From: Hydnum rufescens UP504
Taxonomy: Eukaryota; Basidiomycota; Agaricomycetes; Cantharellales; Hydnaceae
Assembly (NCBI GenBank): GCA_014904985.1
Contig: MU128934.1
Location: 215,055-279,054, forward strand
DNA: 64,000 nucleotides
Reading direction: 5' to 3'
Positions 1 to 11,247 of this stretch are shown here, in pieces. The number at the start of each line of letters is the position of its first letter. Position 1 is the stretch's first letter. The notes beneath the pieces were generated by a model, which saw nothing but the letters and a program-made list of their open reading frames with translations, had not been told where the DNA came from and made no database searches. A program made the position numbers and the translations under genes.

Positions 1-905
1 TCTTCTTTGTCACGAGTGTCTTTTTCGCTTGAACATTGGTGTTTATCTTTGCCATTTTAGTGTTCAACTTGGTCTCTCTCTCGGGGGGATCAGCTTTTGG
101 GGGTGCGGAAGCAGTAAGGCCAGCTGAGGCCGGATGCGCGGGAGGAAGTGGATGACTTGGACGCATGCGAATGGGTCGGATAATGCGATTGCCAGACGAA
201 ACGTTCCATCCCTAACGACGCAGTTCACATCAATCGATGCATTCTGATTAAAAGGCGCATACCTTTTTTTGCTTGATATTTTCGAGCGTTACCAATGACA
301 TGTCTGGAGCTTCGCGTGAGGTCTGAAGCGTGCGTTTTCTGGTCTTTTTCTCGAAAGCGGGGTTTGTTTTCCGGCGTTTCTCTGACAGGTAAGAGACCGA
401 ATCATAATCTTCCCGGACGCGTTTCCCAGACGCGATATCCTTCTCGAATGCGATTCTGGACCGCAAAAGTCAGCATCTACTCGCAGTGTATACAAGGCAT
501 GATACGCACTTTTCCGTCAAAGTGGGACGCGCTTCACCTACTCTTAGCCTTGTGCCTTTCCAGGAAGAGCCAGTTAGAGCAGTAATACCTTGAGAAATCT
601 TTGGTCGGGAGTCAGTTCAACGGGGGCGATGATATATTCTACCATACATCTTGACAGCTTGGCCTTCGTTGTTACCAAGGTAAGGTGAGCGAATTTTCGG
701 GGGTGACCTACAGGCCTTCGTGCGTCAAATTCGAACGTGTCGAGAAAATTCCTCCCTCCGTACCATTGCCATCCAGAGAGCCAACACCGTCGATTGACTC
801 CACAATCCCAAAGCTCGTAAGTCTCTGGGACAACGCGTCCTTGGTGATGGCGGGCGTAAGTCCAGAGACAATGAGTCTCCTGCGAAGGATGTCGTTATCT
901 GCCAT
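1..905 (-). CDS. Nop8-like RRM protein, 5' part (runs off left edge)
   Basis: Probable nucleolar RNA-binding protein of the Nop8 type; in yeast Nop8 acts in 60S ribosome assembly. The first exon starts at the ATG at 905-903 and opens an RRM fold (RLIVSGLTPAITKDAL, with SFGIVESIDG). After introns, a second RRM stretch reads GSSWKGTRLRVGEARP, the usual end of this RRM. The next exon reads DMSLVTLENIKQKK, then GWNVSSGNRIIRPIRMRP, a conserved tail block of fungal homologues. The frame is still open at position 1, so the C-terminal part is missing. It diverges from the iron permease gene, with about 1.3 kb between the starts. Exon borders in 560-700 are approximate. Family assignment is fairly sure; the role is inferred from the family. 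Confidence 0.72.
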
Positions 906-2083
906 TTGCTATCGCGCACGTGCCTCCGGCACGATATTTGCTTCCGCACCGCCGCCGCCTTCCACACTGGACTCAGTGGACTGACGACGGTCGGCGTATG
1001 GACCAGATATTTGAATATTTCGGTTATACCAAGCACCCTCGTTCCTGAATCATGTTGACACCCCATGGAAGCAGTTGTATCAAAGCGCGACTGGACCATC
1101 GGACTAGTAGTTATACAGTTCAAGTCGCGATGGAGAACATCCATCCACCTTTACACAGTATAGAAATGATCACCACGATGGACACAACCACGATCACGTG
1201 TGCTGAACGCGGAATTCTCCCGCCCAGCGACACGCCAAGCCTGAGGTAAGTGATAACACCACTCGGAAGCCGAGACCTGCCTTGTCCAACGCCGCGTTCG
1301 GCACCTTTGATCGTGTATCTCCCATTATGGTTCGCCCAACGGAGATTCTCTCTGGAGGTCCCGGCTTCAAGTAGAATGAGAGTATCTATCGTCTCGGTCA
1401 GTATTATAGTTGTGAGTAGTTGGGAATACCTACACATCTTCAGTGGTGGGAAGCCCCGCTGAGAGGCTCCAGTGACATCTCTGAGAGAAGCTTGCCTGTC
1501 TTTTGCATGGTAGTCCATAGCTAGCACATTTATATTGCGATCCGCAGATTGACAGATTCGATCCCCTTGACATTCCTCAATCAGAGCGGATGCCATCCGA
1601 TCCGCATCCGATCCGATCTTTGGGCGAGGAGAATTTGGCATATTCAGGCCTGTGAAACTGAGCGTATGCCCCACATCCTGATCGGGCAGAAGTGAACAAT
1701 TATCGGCAAATAGAGGGGAAATTCGACTGACGATTGTTCATTGTGATCCGAAACACCGTGTCTGCGAGGCACAGCGTGTCATTTTTGGTCCCTGATAGAG
1801 TATGTCGGATCAGATGATATCGGGGGACTGCCCTCGATGTCACCATACTTCCTTCTCACCATGATCTCACATTTGGCAGCAGGGTGTGTCGTCGGCACCA
1901 AGCAGCGAGCTCATGTCGTAATGGTGCGTTTTCATTGCGTATCAATAAACGTGTTTGGGCATCTATTTCGCCAGCACACATGTCTATTTCACACCATATT
2001 TGGTTGTAATATTCCAAGATAGAGCCCCATGCCGAAATCCCACCGAACTGAAATGATCGGAGGTTGCCAGGATTTCGTCGGTT
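906..2083. other. Divergent intergenic region
   Basis: About 1.2 kb between the RRM gene and FTR1. An ATG-led stretch at 1131-1246 ends at a good donor (GAG|GTAAGT) and could be a first exon, but I could not connect it to anything. A 185-codon open frame on the minus strand (1120-1674) has no recognisable protein features. The FTR1-proximal end holds the GATA site listed separately. Confidence 0.4.
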
Positions 2084-2092
2084 ATCAGATAA
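2084..2092 (+). promoter_or_regulatory. Iron-type GATA site ATCAGATAA
   Basis: The 9-mer ATCAGATAA matches ATCWGATAA, the site described for fungal iron-repressing GATA factors of the SreA/Urbs1 type. It ends 85 bp before the FTR1 start codon and lies in a short palindrome (GTTATCAGATAAC). Position next to an iron-uptake gene makes it a plausible iron-repression site. The match is seen in the sequence; regulation is inferred. Confidence 0.55.
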
Positions 2093-2176
2093 CGAGATCG
2101 TGGCCCTGTTCCCATCCTCCCAGTCCCTTCTCTTTTCCGTCTTCCGTCTTGCCCCCTCTCTCCACTGGACGTTATA

Positions 2177-3917
2177 ATGGCGAAAAGTGGTTTCTACATC
2201 CCTATTTTCTTCATTGTCCTCCGAGAGACCATCGAAGCGGTAAAGTGAAATCAAACCTGTCTCTCGCGCTGTGTGCTGACCATCAAATATGATCAAAAAC
2301 AGGGAATTGTGGTGTCTATCCTACTTACCTTTGTATGCCACTATTTTCCAACGTATTCCCCGGTACTTTAACTTGTTCTTTAGGTCCGTCAACTTACCCG
2401 CGATCGAGTGGAGGCCTTGCCCGGAGGGAGAGAGCCCACGCTGAATCGCACCGACTCCGATAAATCCAAGACCGCGACTGTACCGACTCCTCCCGAGAAT
2501 CCAACCCCCGTTATCTCCTTAACTAATGCTCAACTGCTGCGTAAGTTACAGATTCAGGTACGTCGTTGTTCTGTGCGTGGTCTTCAGGTGATCAACACTA
2601 ACGTCCGCTGCCCTCTGGAGGTTTGGATGGGGGCGATATCCGGGTTCATAGTTTCTCTGGCCATTGGGGGGCCTTCATCGCGGTGGTGCGTGTGCTTGAC
2701 CACATTGATGTATGGTTCACTGAAATTGACATATCCAGTTCTACTCCAATAAAGTCCACGATCTATGGTCGAAGTCCGAGAACCTCTGGGAAGGCGCCTT
2801 TTCCCTTCTGGCATCCTTCATTATCCTGATCATGGGACTCACGTTTCTTCGCCTTGAGCAATCAAAGGCAAAATGGCGTGTGAAGCTAGCTCATGCATTT
2901 GCCCAAAAAGGGTCGGACGTAGGTTTAGAGGGCCGCGGTAGCAAGTGGGCACTTTTCCTATTGCCATTTATCACAGTTCTCCGTGAAGGACTCGAAGCTG
3001 TTATTTTCGCCGGCGGGGCAAGGGACATCTTCTTCACCTACTGGCCACCTCACTGACGTGTTTTTATCAAGGTTTCTCTGACGGCATCTGCTGCGTCTAT
3101 TCCTCCGGCGGTGGTAGCAGGAATCGCATGTGGGATCGCGATATGCAAGTACCGTGTCCTCACTCTGCCGCTGTTACGTTGTCTTGACGAATGCATCCGC
3201 ACAGCATTCCTCATATACGGATCGACCTCCCGCTTGACATTACATGTGTTCCTCGTTCTGTCCACCGCTGTCCTCCTTTTGATTGGAGCTGGACTCTTCA
3301 GCTCTGCGTGTGGGTACTTCCAACTCTATGTATACAACCACGGAGTGGGCTCGGATATTTCCGAAGCGGGAGATGGCCCAGGAAGCTTCGACGTTAGGGG
3401 AAATGTTTGGCATTTGGTGAGATCCACGATGGAAGCCCCTCATTTTCCCGCAGAATTAGAGTTCTGAGCCTGAACCCTCATCATAGACGTACGGAAATCC
3501 TGACGGAGGGCACAATCGGGGAGGAGGATGGGGAATATTTCACGCAATGTAATTGTCCTTCTTCATTCTATCGTTGTGCTGCACCGACAGTGATGCTCCT
3601 TGTTATAGCCTTGGGTGGACAAGTAATGCGACGCTGGGCACGATTCTCTGCTACGTGTTTTATTGGTTCTTCGTCGTGGGCATACTGATCTGTGAGTGTT
3701 ATCCCTTTCCGTACTTTTCAACTCTCTTCGGGCCTTTTATCCTCATTTTACATGAATGGCAGATATGAAATGGGCTGAGGGCCGCACGACTCTTTTTGGC
3801 CTCAAATCTAAGGCGTGGCACGAAAGGGAGGCCGCGCGCCAGGGTAGGATAACCGAAAAACAGGAGAATTCGAACAAGGGCGAAAGCCCAGAAGAAATGG
3901 CTATTCAGGTAGTGTAA
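2177..3917 (+). CDS. FTR1: High-affinity iron permease FTR1
   Basis: Plasma-membrane iron permease that normally works with a multicopper ferroxidase (Fet3), which is not nearby. About 398 residues over ten exons: 2177-2239, 2303-2332, 2384-2557, 2621-2685, 2739-3017, 3072-3144, 3205-3416, 3487-3548, 3609-3691, 3763-3917. Both REXXE iron-binding motifs are present: RETIE in exon 1 and REGLE near the end of exon 5. Other family blocks are LWEGAFSLLASFIILIMGL, GAGLFSSACGYF and GWTSNATLGT, followed by a hydrophilic tail. Two introns (3018-3071 and 3145-3204) begin with GC instead of GT. In exon 4, VWMGAISGFIVSLAIG and the following AFIAV lie in different frames; the six-G run at 2666-2671 is one base short. 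The gene is therefore either a very recent null allele or carries a sequencing error. The start is the only ATG in frame with the conserved N-terminus. Confidence 0.9.
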
Positions 3918-4792
3918 GAGGGCCGTCGAATTTTAGTGGGGAAAGGAGACTCGTGGTGTGAGCGGTACGATTTACATCTGATTTCATCGAAGTGTGGACT
4001 GAACAAACAAAACTGGGTGCGGACCAAAGATTAGACTCTTCGAAAATTAAAAAAAAAACCTGGATCCTATGATTGTCAATATTCATGTCGCGCATCTCTA
4101 GGTGGTCCAATAAAACCCATTTACCTCTTCCTTGTTCGAGTAAAAATCAAGCGATCGAAAATATCATCCCACTACTAAGTGGGGTTCACACTGTCTGCTT
4201 TATGCCTCGCTAGGTGGTACTGACGAATCCAATATTCTCCGGTGGCTCCTATTTTTGCTCGAGAAGGCAAAGGTAAATGGGAACTCCAATAATGTTACAT
4301 TTGTATCGCCTGGTTCGCACCAGTTCGTCCGCAAAAGACAGAATATCCCGGCCGCCTAACACTCAAGCTCCAAATATTCGAATATTGCGCTAATTTATTT
4401 CCAAGAGGATAGAGGTTGCCTAGAGACACGATCATAACCCCAATTTATTGTGTGATTCTCAGTGGTTCATGTGAGAAATGTGAGAAATGTGAAATACCAC
4501 TGAAATACCCCGGGGACTTCATCCCGAGACATCTGCTGTTCCCTCGGACCGGTTCTCTTTCTTCTCCTGGCTGGGCTCGGGGCCATCTCATGTAGACCCG
4601 AATTCACGTCCCGGATGCACGGCCCATCTGTATTGGATGTATATAGCGAGCGCTTCGCGCCACAATTCACTGTGCTTTAACAGATTTTAATATCCACATC
4701 TTCAAATATGAAGACAGAAAGGTTAAATAGGCTAGTTAAATGTAAAGGAAGGCGAAATCCTCAATATCGAATGAGGTAAAGCTACTTTACAG
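3918..4792. other. Intergenic region, possible 5' exon of next gene
   Basis: No convincing gene. AT-rich patches follow the FTR1 stop. A splice acceptor (TTTACAG ending at 4792) precedes sequence that stays open in the frame of the Ivy1-like gene, so an upstream exon of that gene may lie here, but I could not identify it. Confidence 0.35.
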
Positions 4793-4902
4793 AGCGCTCG
4801 GCACCTTCCGTACGGACCCCTCGTCCCGGCGTTGAGTCCGAGATCGCCAAAGTCGGAGGTTCCCGAAGCTCACGTGCATCACTACCATTAACCCCTGATC
4901 CT

Positions 4903-6833
4903 ATGGCGTCGCTTCTCGACCGGAGAGACATCCATAAGGGTGTTATTGCTCTAGAGAACATTGCTTCAGCATTCTTTGACTATGCTCAAGCTGCAAAAGC
5001 ATCTGTTCTTTCTCAGCGGCGTCTCACAAAGTGCCTTAGAGAAGTTGCCAACGTCAAGGGCAATCCTCCCATTGCTAGTAACATACATCCAATTTCCGGA
5101 ATGGCCGCATCGCTTTCCTAACCTGCCTGGGTCCAGATACCGCATTTGCCGCTAGTGCCTGGATCTTGGATGCTATCACAGGGGTTGACGCGAAATTTGC
5201 GTTGATCATGGAACGTGAATATGAAACTTTAAGCGCGGAACTTCGTAAATGGTTTAAAAGATTGGCAGTACGCGGATTCCTTGCCTTGAGTCTAGATGTC
5301 GATTAATCGTGCATCCACCCACAACCCCCATGCAGAAAGAAGAGAAGGATCACGATGAATATACAAACGTTCGACAGAACAAGATCCGGCAAGCCGGTGT
5401 GTTTTCATCCTCATACATGTGACCCCCCCAAAATTCTCCTCATTTTTTCATTTAACAGGGGAGAGATATGAAAAGCGAGCTTTAAAGCGTGATGTAGGTG
5501 AAGAGCACAATAGATACATTAATTTGCTGGTATGTTGACTGCGTTTCTATGAGAAGATATAATTCAACCCTTTACCCCTTATCCAGAATACCCTTGGTGC
5601 GGAAATATCTGAGGCGCAGGCGTAAGTGTAACTCAATGTTGGACATCGTCATATCACCCCTGAACCCACGCAGCGCCCATGCCCACTCGGTGAATCATCG
5701 CCACACCACGGTGATGTTCTCGATTGGTGCATGCATCTCCCGTCTTGCAGATGCCTCTTGGATTAGGACTTGTGAAGGTGTGAAACACTGTGCTCCTGGA
5801 ATTGGAAGGGTAGGGGAGGCAAGAGTGTTCTGTGAAACAGGATGGCTAGGAAATGCGCCCAACGATCTCGCTGACCTCTCCAATCCCCATCTCTCTCTCG
5901 AAGACCCTAACTCTTTATCCGGCCGTTTATCCCCTTCTGCCAACACACAGTCTCCATCTCACCTATCCGAGACGCAAACATCAAACTCACCCGCCGCATT
6001 TGTACCACCTGATCCTCTTCATGAAGCACAACATCTCGAGGAACTCGAGGAGCCACGGCTGTACGGTTCGCCTCCTCGCCAAGCATTCATCAGTACTACC
6101 AGCCGAAAGACATCCCCTTCTGACTGGCGAATTTTGAATCAATCTTCTGATACCACTGCCATTCCTGAGTACTATACATCGAACTTGCCGATGGACAGGG
6201 GCTCGTATGATCCGGTACTGGAAGATCCTTCCCCACCGCACTCGAGGTCGGCAGATCTTCCCCTGGCGCTCTGCCCAATGCATCATCATCTTCTACCCAG
6301 TCGTACGCTCCGCTGCTAGGGATGAGGCGAGCCCCGGAGGTGCCTATCCTAACGGTGGTGTCGCGCAGCTGCGGGATAAGTTTGGCAATGCTGCACATTC
6401 ATCTAAGCGGCAGCAAGAAGACACTGGGGTTTTTACCCCGAAGCCTGCGGAAGAAGAGCGGCGCAACCCTCCGCATGGAAGGCGCTCACCTAGGGCCGTT
6501 AGCCATACCGGAGGATTGGAACCTGATGTAGGCCGCCAGCGAAATTTCCGTGTCTCGACATCCCCCTACCGAGCCGGCGTAATTTATTCCTCCTCCGCCC
6601 CATACTTACCGATAACAGACATATCTGCAATTTCCTCCACCCTAACATCGGAAGGCTCCAAAGCGTCATGGGTAGGGCGTGGTCTTCGCAAGTTAAGCTT
6701 GCCCGGGTTCTCAGCATCTCCTCCCAATGGGCCCCGATCTGGTCACCCATCGATGTCGTCTCCGCACGGCCCCTCCCGGAATTCGAGCTACGAGCGTGGA
6801 CTAGACCATCATGTTCGGGGCAACCTCGTCTAG
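4903..6833 (+). CDS. Ivy1-like I-BAR domain protein
   Basis: Resembles fungal Ivy1-type inverse-BAR proteins, which bind phospholipids and Rab7/Vps33 at the vacuole in yeast. Exons: to 5077 (MASLLDRRDIHKGVIALEN), 5137-5267 (GVDAKFALIMEREYETL, ELRKWFKRLA), 5336 on (KEEKDHDEY), then GERYEKRALKRD, EEHNRYINLL, LGAEISEAQA, and a long last region from about 5673 with HRHTTVMFSIGACISRLADA and IRTCEGVKHCAPGIG. The charged helical pattern fits a BAR coiled coil. The C-terminal 350 residues are Ser/Pro-rich and unstructured; KLRDKF-like VAQLRDKFGN appears near residue 400. Between about 6240 and 6320 the reading frame changes; I could not decide between a weak-donor intron and an indel. Start: ATG 4903 is in frame, but the frame is open back to an acceptor at 4792, so the true start may be further upstream. 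Confidence 0.7.
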
Positions 6834-7941
6834 GACCCCGCTGGTTCATTCATAGCAAGGGGACACCTCGTCACGAGCATGTAGGAATCGTCATTATCAT
6901 TGTAATCCAATGGGGTATATCTTTGCGATGTTTAGGATAGATCAGGTGAGGGGCGCAATCATGTATGGATGCAGAGGAGACTCGAGTGGGGGCGTTCAAT
7001 AGATCTAACTGTTTGGGCGCTTAATGTAGGACGCGACCGTCCTGGGGTGTAAAGGTCAGGGATGTTCTTCATGAAATGATGTGTATTGTATAACTATTCG
7101 ACAGTCCTGTTGTGTTGTGATGATATCAATTTACGCTCGTATCTATGCCAGCGAGGTGTATGCCGCCAACATATCCACTACACCAACTAATCTCTGAGGG
7201 CCCCTTTTCCTTAAACCTCCGGCCCCCGCTTGTCTCCTTGTCCCACAAATTGCCGGCACCCCTTCCAAGAGGACACCTTACCCAAGCACCTCTGCTAACA
7301 GCCCAGATTGATTAGGTAAGGCTATAGTGCCAGTTACCTTGATTCATCGAGGCACTGTTTCGTATGGGAGTGAAGGTCAGGAACTGGTGGAGCTGGGCCG
7401 CTAGCTGAAAGGTACGGCACGTGAGCCACCGTCATTAGTCCAGGATGGACGCACTGCATTACAGTATTTCGACCAATCATCGTTTGAGCACGCATCGTGA
7501 GGATAGCGCCCGCGCGAATATGGCGCCAGTGTACGCACGGATTGTCAAACGGTGTCTGGAAAATGTCAGAACACAGAATCAGAGAGCACCTCGGCAACGC
7601 TAATGATCGCAATGCTAGATGTGCGTCTCTGGGAAATGGGTAGCAGTCTACGCGGTGGCATGGCAGTGTCGCGAACAGTAATAGATACCATTGGAAGCAT
7701 ACAACGCAAAGAAGTATGAAGAGAACGTACAACAAGAAGTTGTTGAAGTTTTCGGGTTTACTAGAACGGGCGACAGGACTCAGTCTTTGGAAAAAGAACT
7801 GATCATTAAAATATAGGGATGGTGGAACTACAGTGGATCTGTGTAAGTATCTGTACCACTGAATAAAGGAATAAGAGAGCTAGCCTCAGTCTTTGGAAAA
7901 AGAACTGAGGGGTGCGAGTAGCTCGGAAGACTAATACAAGT
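6834..7941. other. Intergenic region with possible minus-strand exon
   Basis: About 1.1 kb without a secure gene. A minus-strand stretch at roughly 7334-7565 follows a good acceptor (TTTTCCAG), reads open for about 75 codons and ends at a possible donor (AAG|GTAACT), so it could be an orphan exon. No domain is recognised. Confidence 0.3.
7779..7908. repeat. Short direct repeat, two copies
   Basis: The motif CTCAGTCTTTGGAAAAAGAA followed by CTGA occurs at 7779-7802 and again at about 7885-7908, 106 bp apart. The two copies are identical over about 23 nt. Together with the foldback that follows, this suggests remnants of a small mobile element. Confidence 0.6.
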
Positions 7942-8000
7942 GCCACTTCGGCTGCATGAGAAACATTTCTAGGAAACGTTTCTGGTGCAGCCGAAGTGGC
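7942..8000. repeat. 59-bp foldback (imperfect palindrome)
   Basis: The arms begin with a perfect 15-bp match (GCCACTTCGGCTGCA against TGCAGCCGAAGTGGC) and continue inward over GAGAAAC/GTTTC with few mismatches, leaving a very small loop. A transcript would form a long hairpin. It could be a tiny MITE or a small-RNA precursor; nothing in the sequence decides. Confidence 0.65.
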
Positions 8001-8406
8001 CTAAATGTACACAGTAATACCACACACCGAGATAAGCAGGCAGACATAGAGAACAACAAAAAACATGATCGGATTTACCGAAGAGAATAATCACGTAAGC
8101 TTCCCAGCATCCGGCTGCATTCCAACAGAAGTGCAGGTGAAATATTGAGAAATCAAACATCATCAGGGGATCCAATGTCCGCCTTCGGGAACAGCAAGTT
8201 ACTCCTGGAAGTTATCCATAAAATCACAATCTCTGGCGACATAGACCTAGCAGGGACAACTATTAACGGATAGCCGACTGCAGAGGGCGCACAAGATGAC
8301 CACTGCAGAGACATACCAGTGGACTTGCAGGGTATTCAGTGCATCCAAGTTGCCTCCCCATTGATCTTAATCCTCTTCAATGTAGGGCATGCTCGCGTAC
8401 ACATAT

Positions 8407-9474
8407 TCAGAAAGATTTGGCGGCATTGTTCCCTTGCTCTGGCGATGAGGCATGAGGTCCAATCCACTCCAAGACCTCGAGCACTTGGAAGGTGCTCAAA
8501 ATCTCGGTAAACCGCCTGAGGGCCCGACGTCTTGGTGAACGGACAGACATCAGCCCGGTCTTTTCGCCAACTATGCCATCCCAATTGGGAAAATGCGTCG
8601 GGCACTTGATAACCAGTTCACGTAATTCGGGAGCGACAGAAGGGAACATGGCGAGTTGGCTCAGGTCGTCTTTTACGCTGTCGCGGTCGTCGACACGCAC
8701 GACAGACACCATGAGGCTGCGCAATGGTGTAGTGGCCTGCTCGATTGCGTCAAGCAGGTAAGACACAGTCGGCCGCCGTAATGGGAAACCAGTTAAATCC
8801 AGGGTATGGACAGGTCGTCCCCCCATGACGTAGGAAAGGTACGGCGAAGAAATCGTGAGGGATTCAAGATGTGGGAGTATATCGCTGGAAATTGGACTCA
8901 TCGGATTGTCTTCATTAGGGGCACTGAGACTCAAGTGTCGGATGGAAGGTTGCTGAGAGATAAGTCGAGAGAGCGCATGAAAATGGGAGGCGGGTGCGTG
9001 CAGAGAAATCAATCTGAAGGGAAAAGGCCGGGGGTTTTTGTGCAGTATCCGAAAATCAAAGTCGGCGATTATTTCACGGAAATAGTGATTAAATAGCTGG
9101 TGGGTTTGGAATCGAATAATACGAAGGGATGTGGCGTAGGGGAGCAAAGAAACGAAGGTGTTGATGGTTTTATGGGCTGCCGGGGATATATAATTTCGGT
9201 CTGACCCCCTCGTACCAGCAGGCTTGAAATCAGTGGCGGTGATGACGAATTCTCGAATTTGACGGGTGCGGAGAGGGATAGAGACTAGGGTCTTCAATAA
9301 ATTTACAGTATGCTTGTGTGGCGGGTTGCAGAAGTGAACAGGGACTTGTCTCCAGAGATACTTGTACGCAGCTTCGGAACAGGCGCGGTTGACCAGACTC
9401 ATCGCGAAGAGCGTACTCATATCAGCATATTCCAAGATAATGCATATTACGTCGTAGGGGACCATCACAGGCAT
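8407..9474 (-). CDS. F-box protein
   Basis: An F-box lies at the N-terminus (VPYDVICIILEYADMSTL, then AMSLVNRACSEAAYKYLWRQ), the usual form in basidiomycete F-box adaptors that recruit substrates to SCF ubiquitin ligases through Skp1. The remaining 300 residues are leucine-rich with weak LRR-like spacing. Substrate unknown. Single exon; start taken at the ATG at 9474-9472 just before the F-box, although an upstream exon cannot be excluded. The stop at 8407 follows NNAAKSF; shifting one base opens 23 more codons (LNMCTRACPTLKRIKINGE) that look like the family's normal C-terminus, so a one-base frameshift probably trimmed the end. Confidence 0.75.
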   Translation of the reverse strand: MPVMVPYDVICIILEYADMSTLFAMSLVNRACSEAAYKYLWRQVPVHFCNPPHKHTVNLLKTLVSIPLRTRQIREFVITATDFKPAGTRGSDRNYISPAAHKTINTFVSLLPYATSLRIIRFQTHQLFNHYFREIIADFDFRILHKNPRPFPFRLISLHAPASHFHALSRLISQQPSIRHLSLSAPNEDNPMSPISSDILPHLESLTISSPYLSYVMGGRPVHTLDLTGFPLRRPTVSYLLDAIEQATTPLRSLMVSVVRVDDRDSVKDDLSQLAMFPSVAPELRELVIKCPTHFPNWDGIVGEKTGLMSVRSPRRRALRRFTEILSTFQVLEVLEWIGPHASSPEQGNNAAKSF

Positions 9475-10146
9475 CTGAACACTCTGTTTAGAGGCAAGCT
9501 CAGCTTCTGGATAGTATGGCTGCAGATTCTCGTGCACAATGGCTTACCTCGGATCGCAGTCTCTTGGTAATCTGGGCCCGGAAAGTGCTGGCTGCCTTGC
9601 GAAGGCTGGCAGCAGAGTTTGCCATCATCCCAGGCGTGTGCGACCATCGTCGATAGCTCCTTTATTGCGTTGGTCATTTTTGGATCGGTGGCGTCTAAAT
9701 TTAGCCCGACAGATAGCAAGTATTTTAAAAGAATCATCATCGTCGGCTATGGCGTATGGTTCATTTCGGGGTCCTACGCAAATTTCCGGTCAGCCCCTAG
9801 TAGTCCCCTGTGTGCGTTATGGTGTTCAAGACAGTCCCCTCATCACAAAATGCTCACAGAAAATAGCATCACCGCATTGCTCAGCCAAGCGTGGCAGAAA
9901 CAAGAGAGTTTTCCTCATCTAGGACTTGATGTTGGTCCCAGCCGGACGGGAGATTGTCGGGCATCTCTGTATCAAGCAAACAAATAACTGCCCCTGGTGA
10001 CATGTAGGCAATAAAAGTGCCATCACCTCTTGGGTCAGATACGAGAAGAAGCCACACCCTTCTCAAACTGTAATAACTGATCGAAACGAGTCGTGGGAGA
10101 GTTTCGGAACGTACCGAAGATCTCCACAGCCACCGTCTGTCACTGT
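9475..10146. other. Divergent intergenic region
   Basis: Between the F-box gene (minus) and the zinc-finger gene (plus). Short open frames occur on both strands but none has an ATG, splice sites and recognisable residues together. I see no repeat or RNA gene here. Confidence 0.35.
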
Positions 10147-11247
10147 ATGAAACGCCGTCGCGATTCCTCTCCGAGTGCAGTACCTCAGAATACTTCTAAT
10201 AGTACTGATGACTTTGTGGGGTACTCTCATCCTGGTGTCTCCAAACTCCGGCGTGCCTTTTCAGAGCCACCGGAATCACACACTACAGCCGAACTAGGAG
10301 GAGCGCTGACATGTACACTGGCGCCAACATGCTCCAGACCCAACAGACCCACGGTTGTCAGAAATTCCCAGGAGATGGAGCGGCACTACGCTCTGTACCA
10401 TACATTTGTATGCTCTACCGCTGAAGGCTGTTGCAGCGTGTTTCCTGATGCCCGATTTCTCGCATTGGTCAGTAATGCGACTTGAAGTCTATCTACTGCA
10501 GGATGGGCCGTCTGATTCGCTTAACCTAGCACCAAACAGAGTGCCACGATCCTTTGACTGCAATACGAAAGGACCGGGGTGAAAAAACGGTTCGTATTTC
10601 CCCTCCCTTATGGTCGACTCTGTATCGATGCTGCTATTTTCCAGTTCGAGTGTTTTCTTGATTCCTGTGCTCGCAAGTTCCTCACACCGAAAGCTCGAAG
10701 ACTCCACCTGATCAGTGCACATGGATATGCCAAGGAGTTCTTCTTCGCAATTACCAACAAGGGGATTGGCGGCTTGATGAGAAAGTGGGGAGAGGGGGTC
10801 AGTCTGATTCGTGGCGAATGGCAAGGACGGGATGGTGTAGCGGATGAAGAAGTCTCTCGCGAGACTGTACCTAATTCTGTCGATCCACCCTTCATTCGGA
10901 ATCCGCCACCCCATCTCGATAAAGTCTATTCTACCCCCCCGGCCACCAAACGTCCACCCCACCCGCCGAGGACGGAAGGGCGTACGCCAAATCAGACTGC
11001 GTTGCCGAAGGTCTCTTCCGTCTCCATCCAGCAAGGAAAGGGAGGACGATTCACTGGACTCTTTGACTTCAAAGCTCGATACGCTATCCCTTGTTCCCAC
11101 TTCCATACGCTTCGGGCGAGGGGCGAAGCAACGTGGATTCGCCCCTCGGCCAGCAAAGGACGTGTATTAATTGATGACCCTCAGAATCTGAGATGGATGT
11201 GGACGCGACTTGGAGGCCTAAGTACTAGTAGGGTCGACCTGGAATAG
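10147..11247 (+). CDS. ZNF511-like C2H2 zinc-finger protein
   Basis: Matches the small eukaryotic ZNF511 family of three C2H2 fingers, presumed nuclear. The start MKRRRDSSPS is the first ATG and is basic. Finger 1: CTLAPTCSRPN with HYALYH. Finger 2 begins FVCSTAEGCCSVFPD and is completed after the intron 10468-10539 by CHDPLTAIRKDRG. A second intron ends before FECFLDSC, and finger 3 follows as CARKFLTPKARRLHLISAH. The family signature GYAKEFFFAITNKGIGGLM with RKWGEG comes next. The rest is Pro/Ser-rich, ending in FRLRARGEATWIRP-like sequence. Molecular role of the family is poorly known. Two introns are inferred from frame and splice sites. Confidence 0.8.

Noticed and set aside
1120..1674. 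185-codon frame on the minus strand as a gene
   Set aside because: No recognisable domain, no supporting splice sites, composition like intergenic DNA.
2177..3917. FTR1 as an old pseudogene
   Set aside because: Nine of ten exons keep frame, splice sites and both REXXE motifs; a single G-run deficit does not look like long decay.
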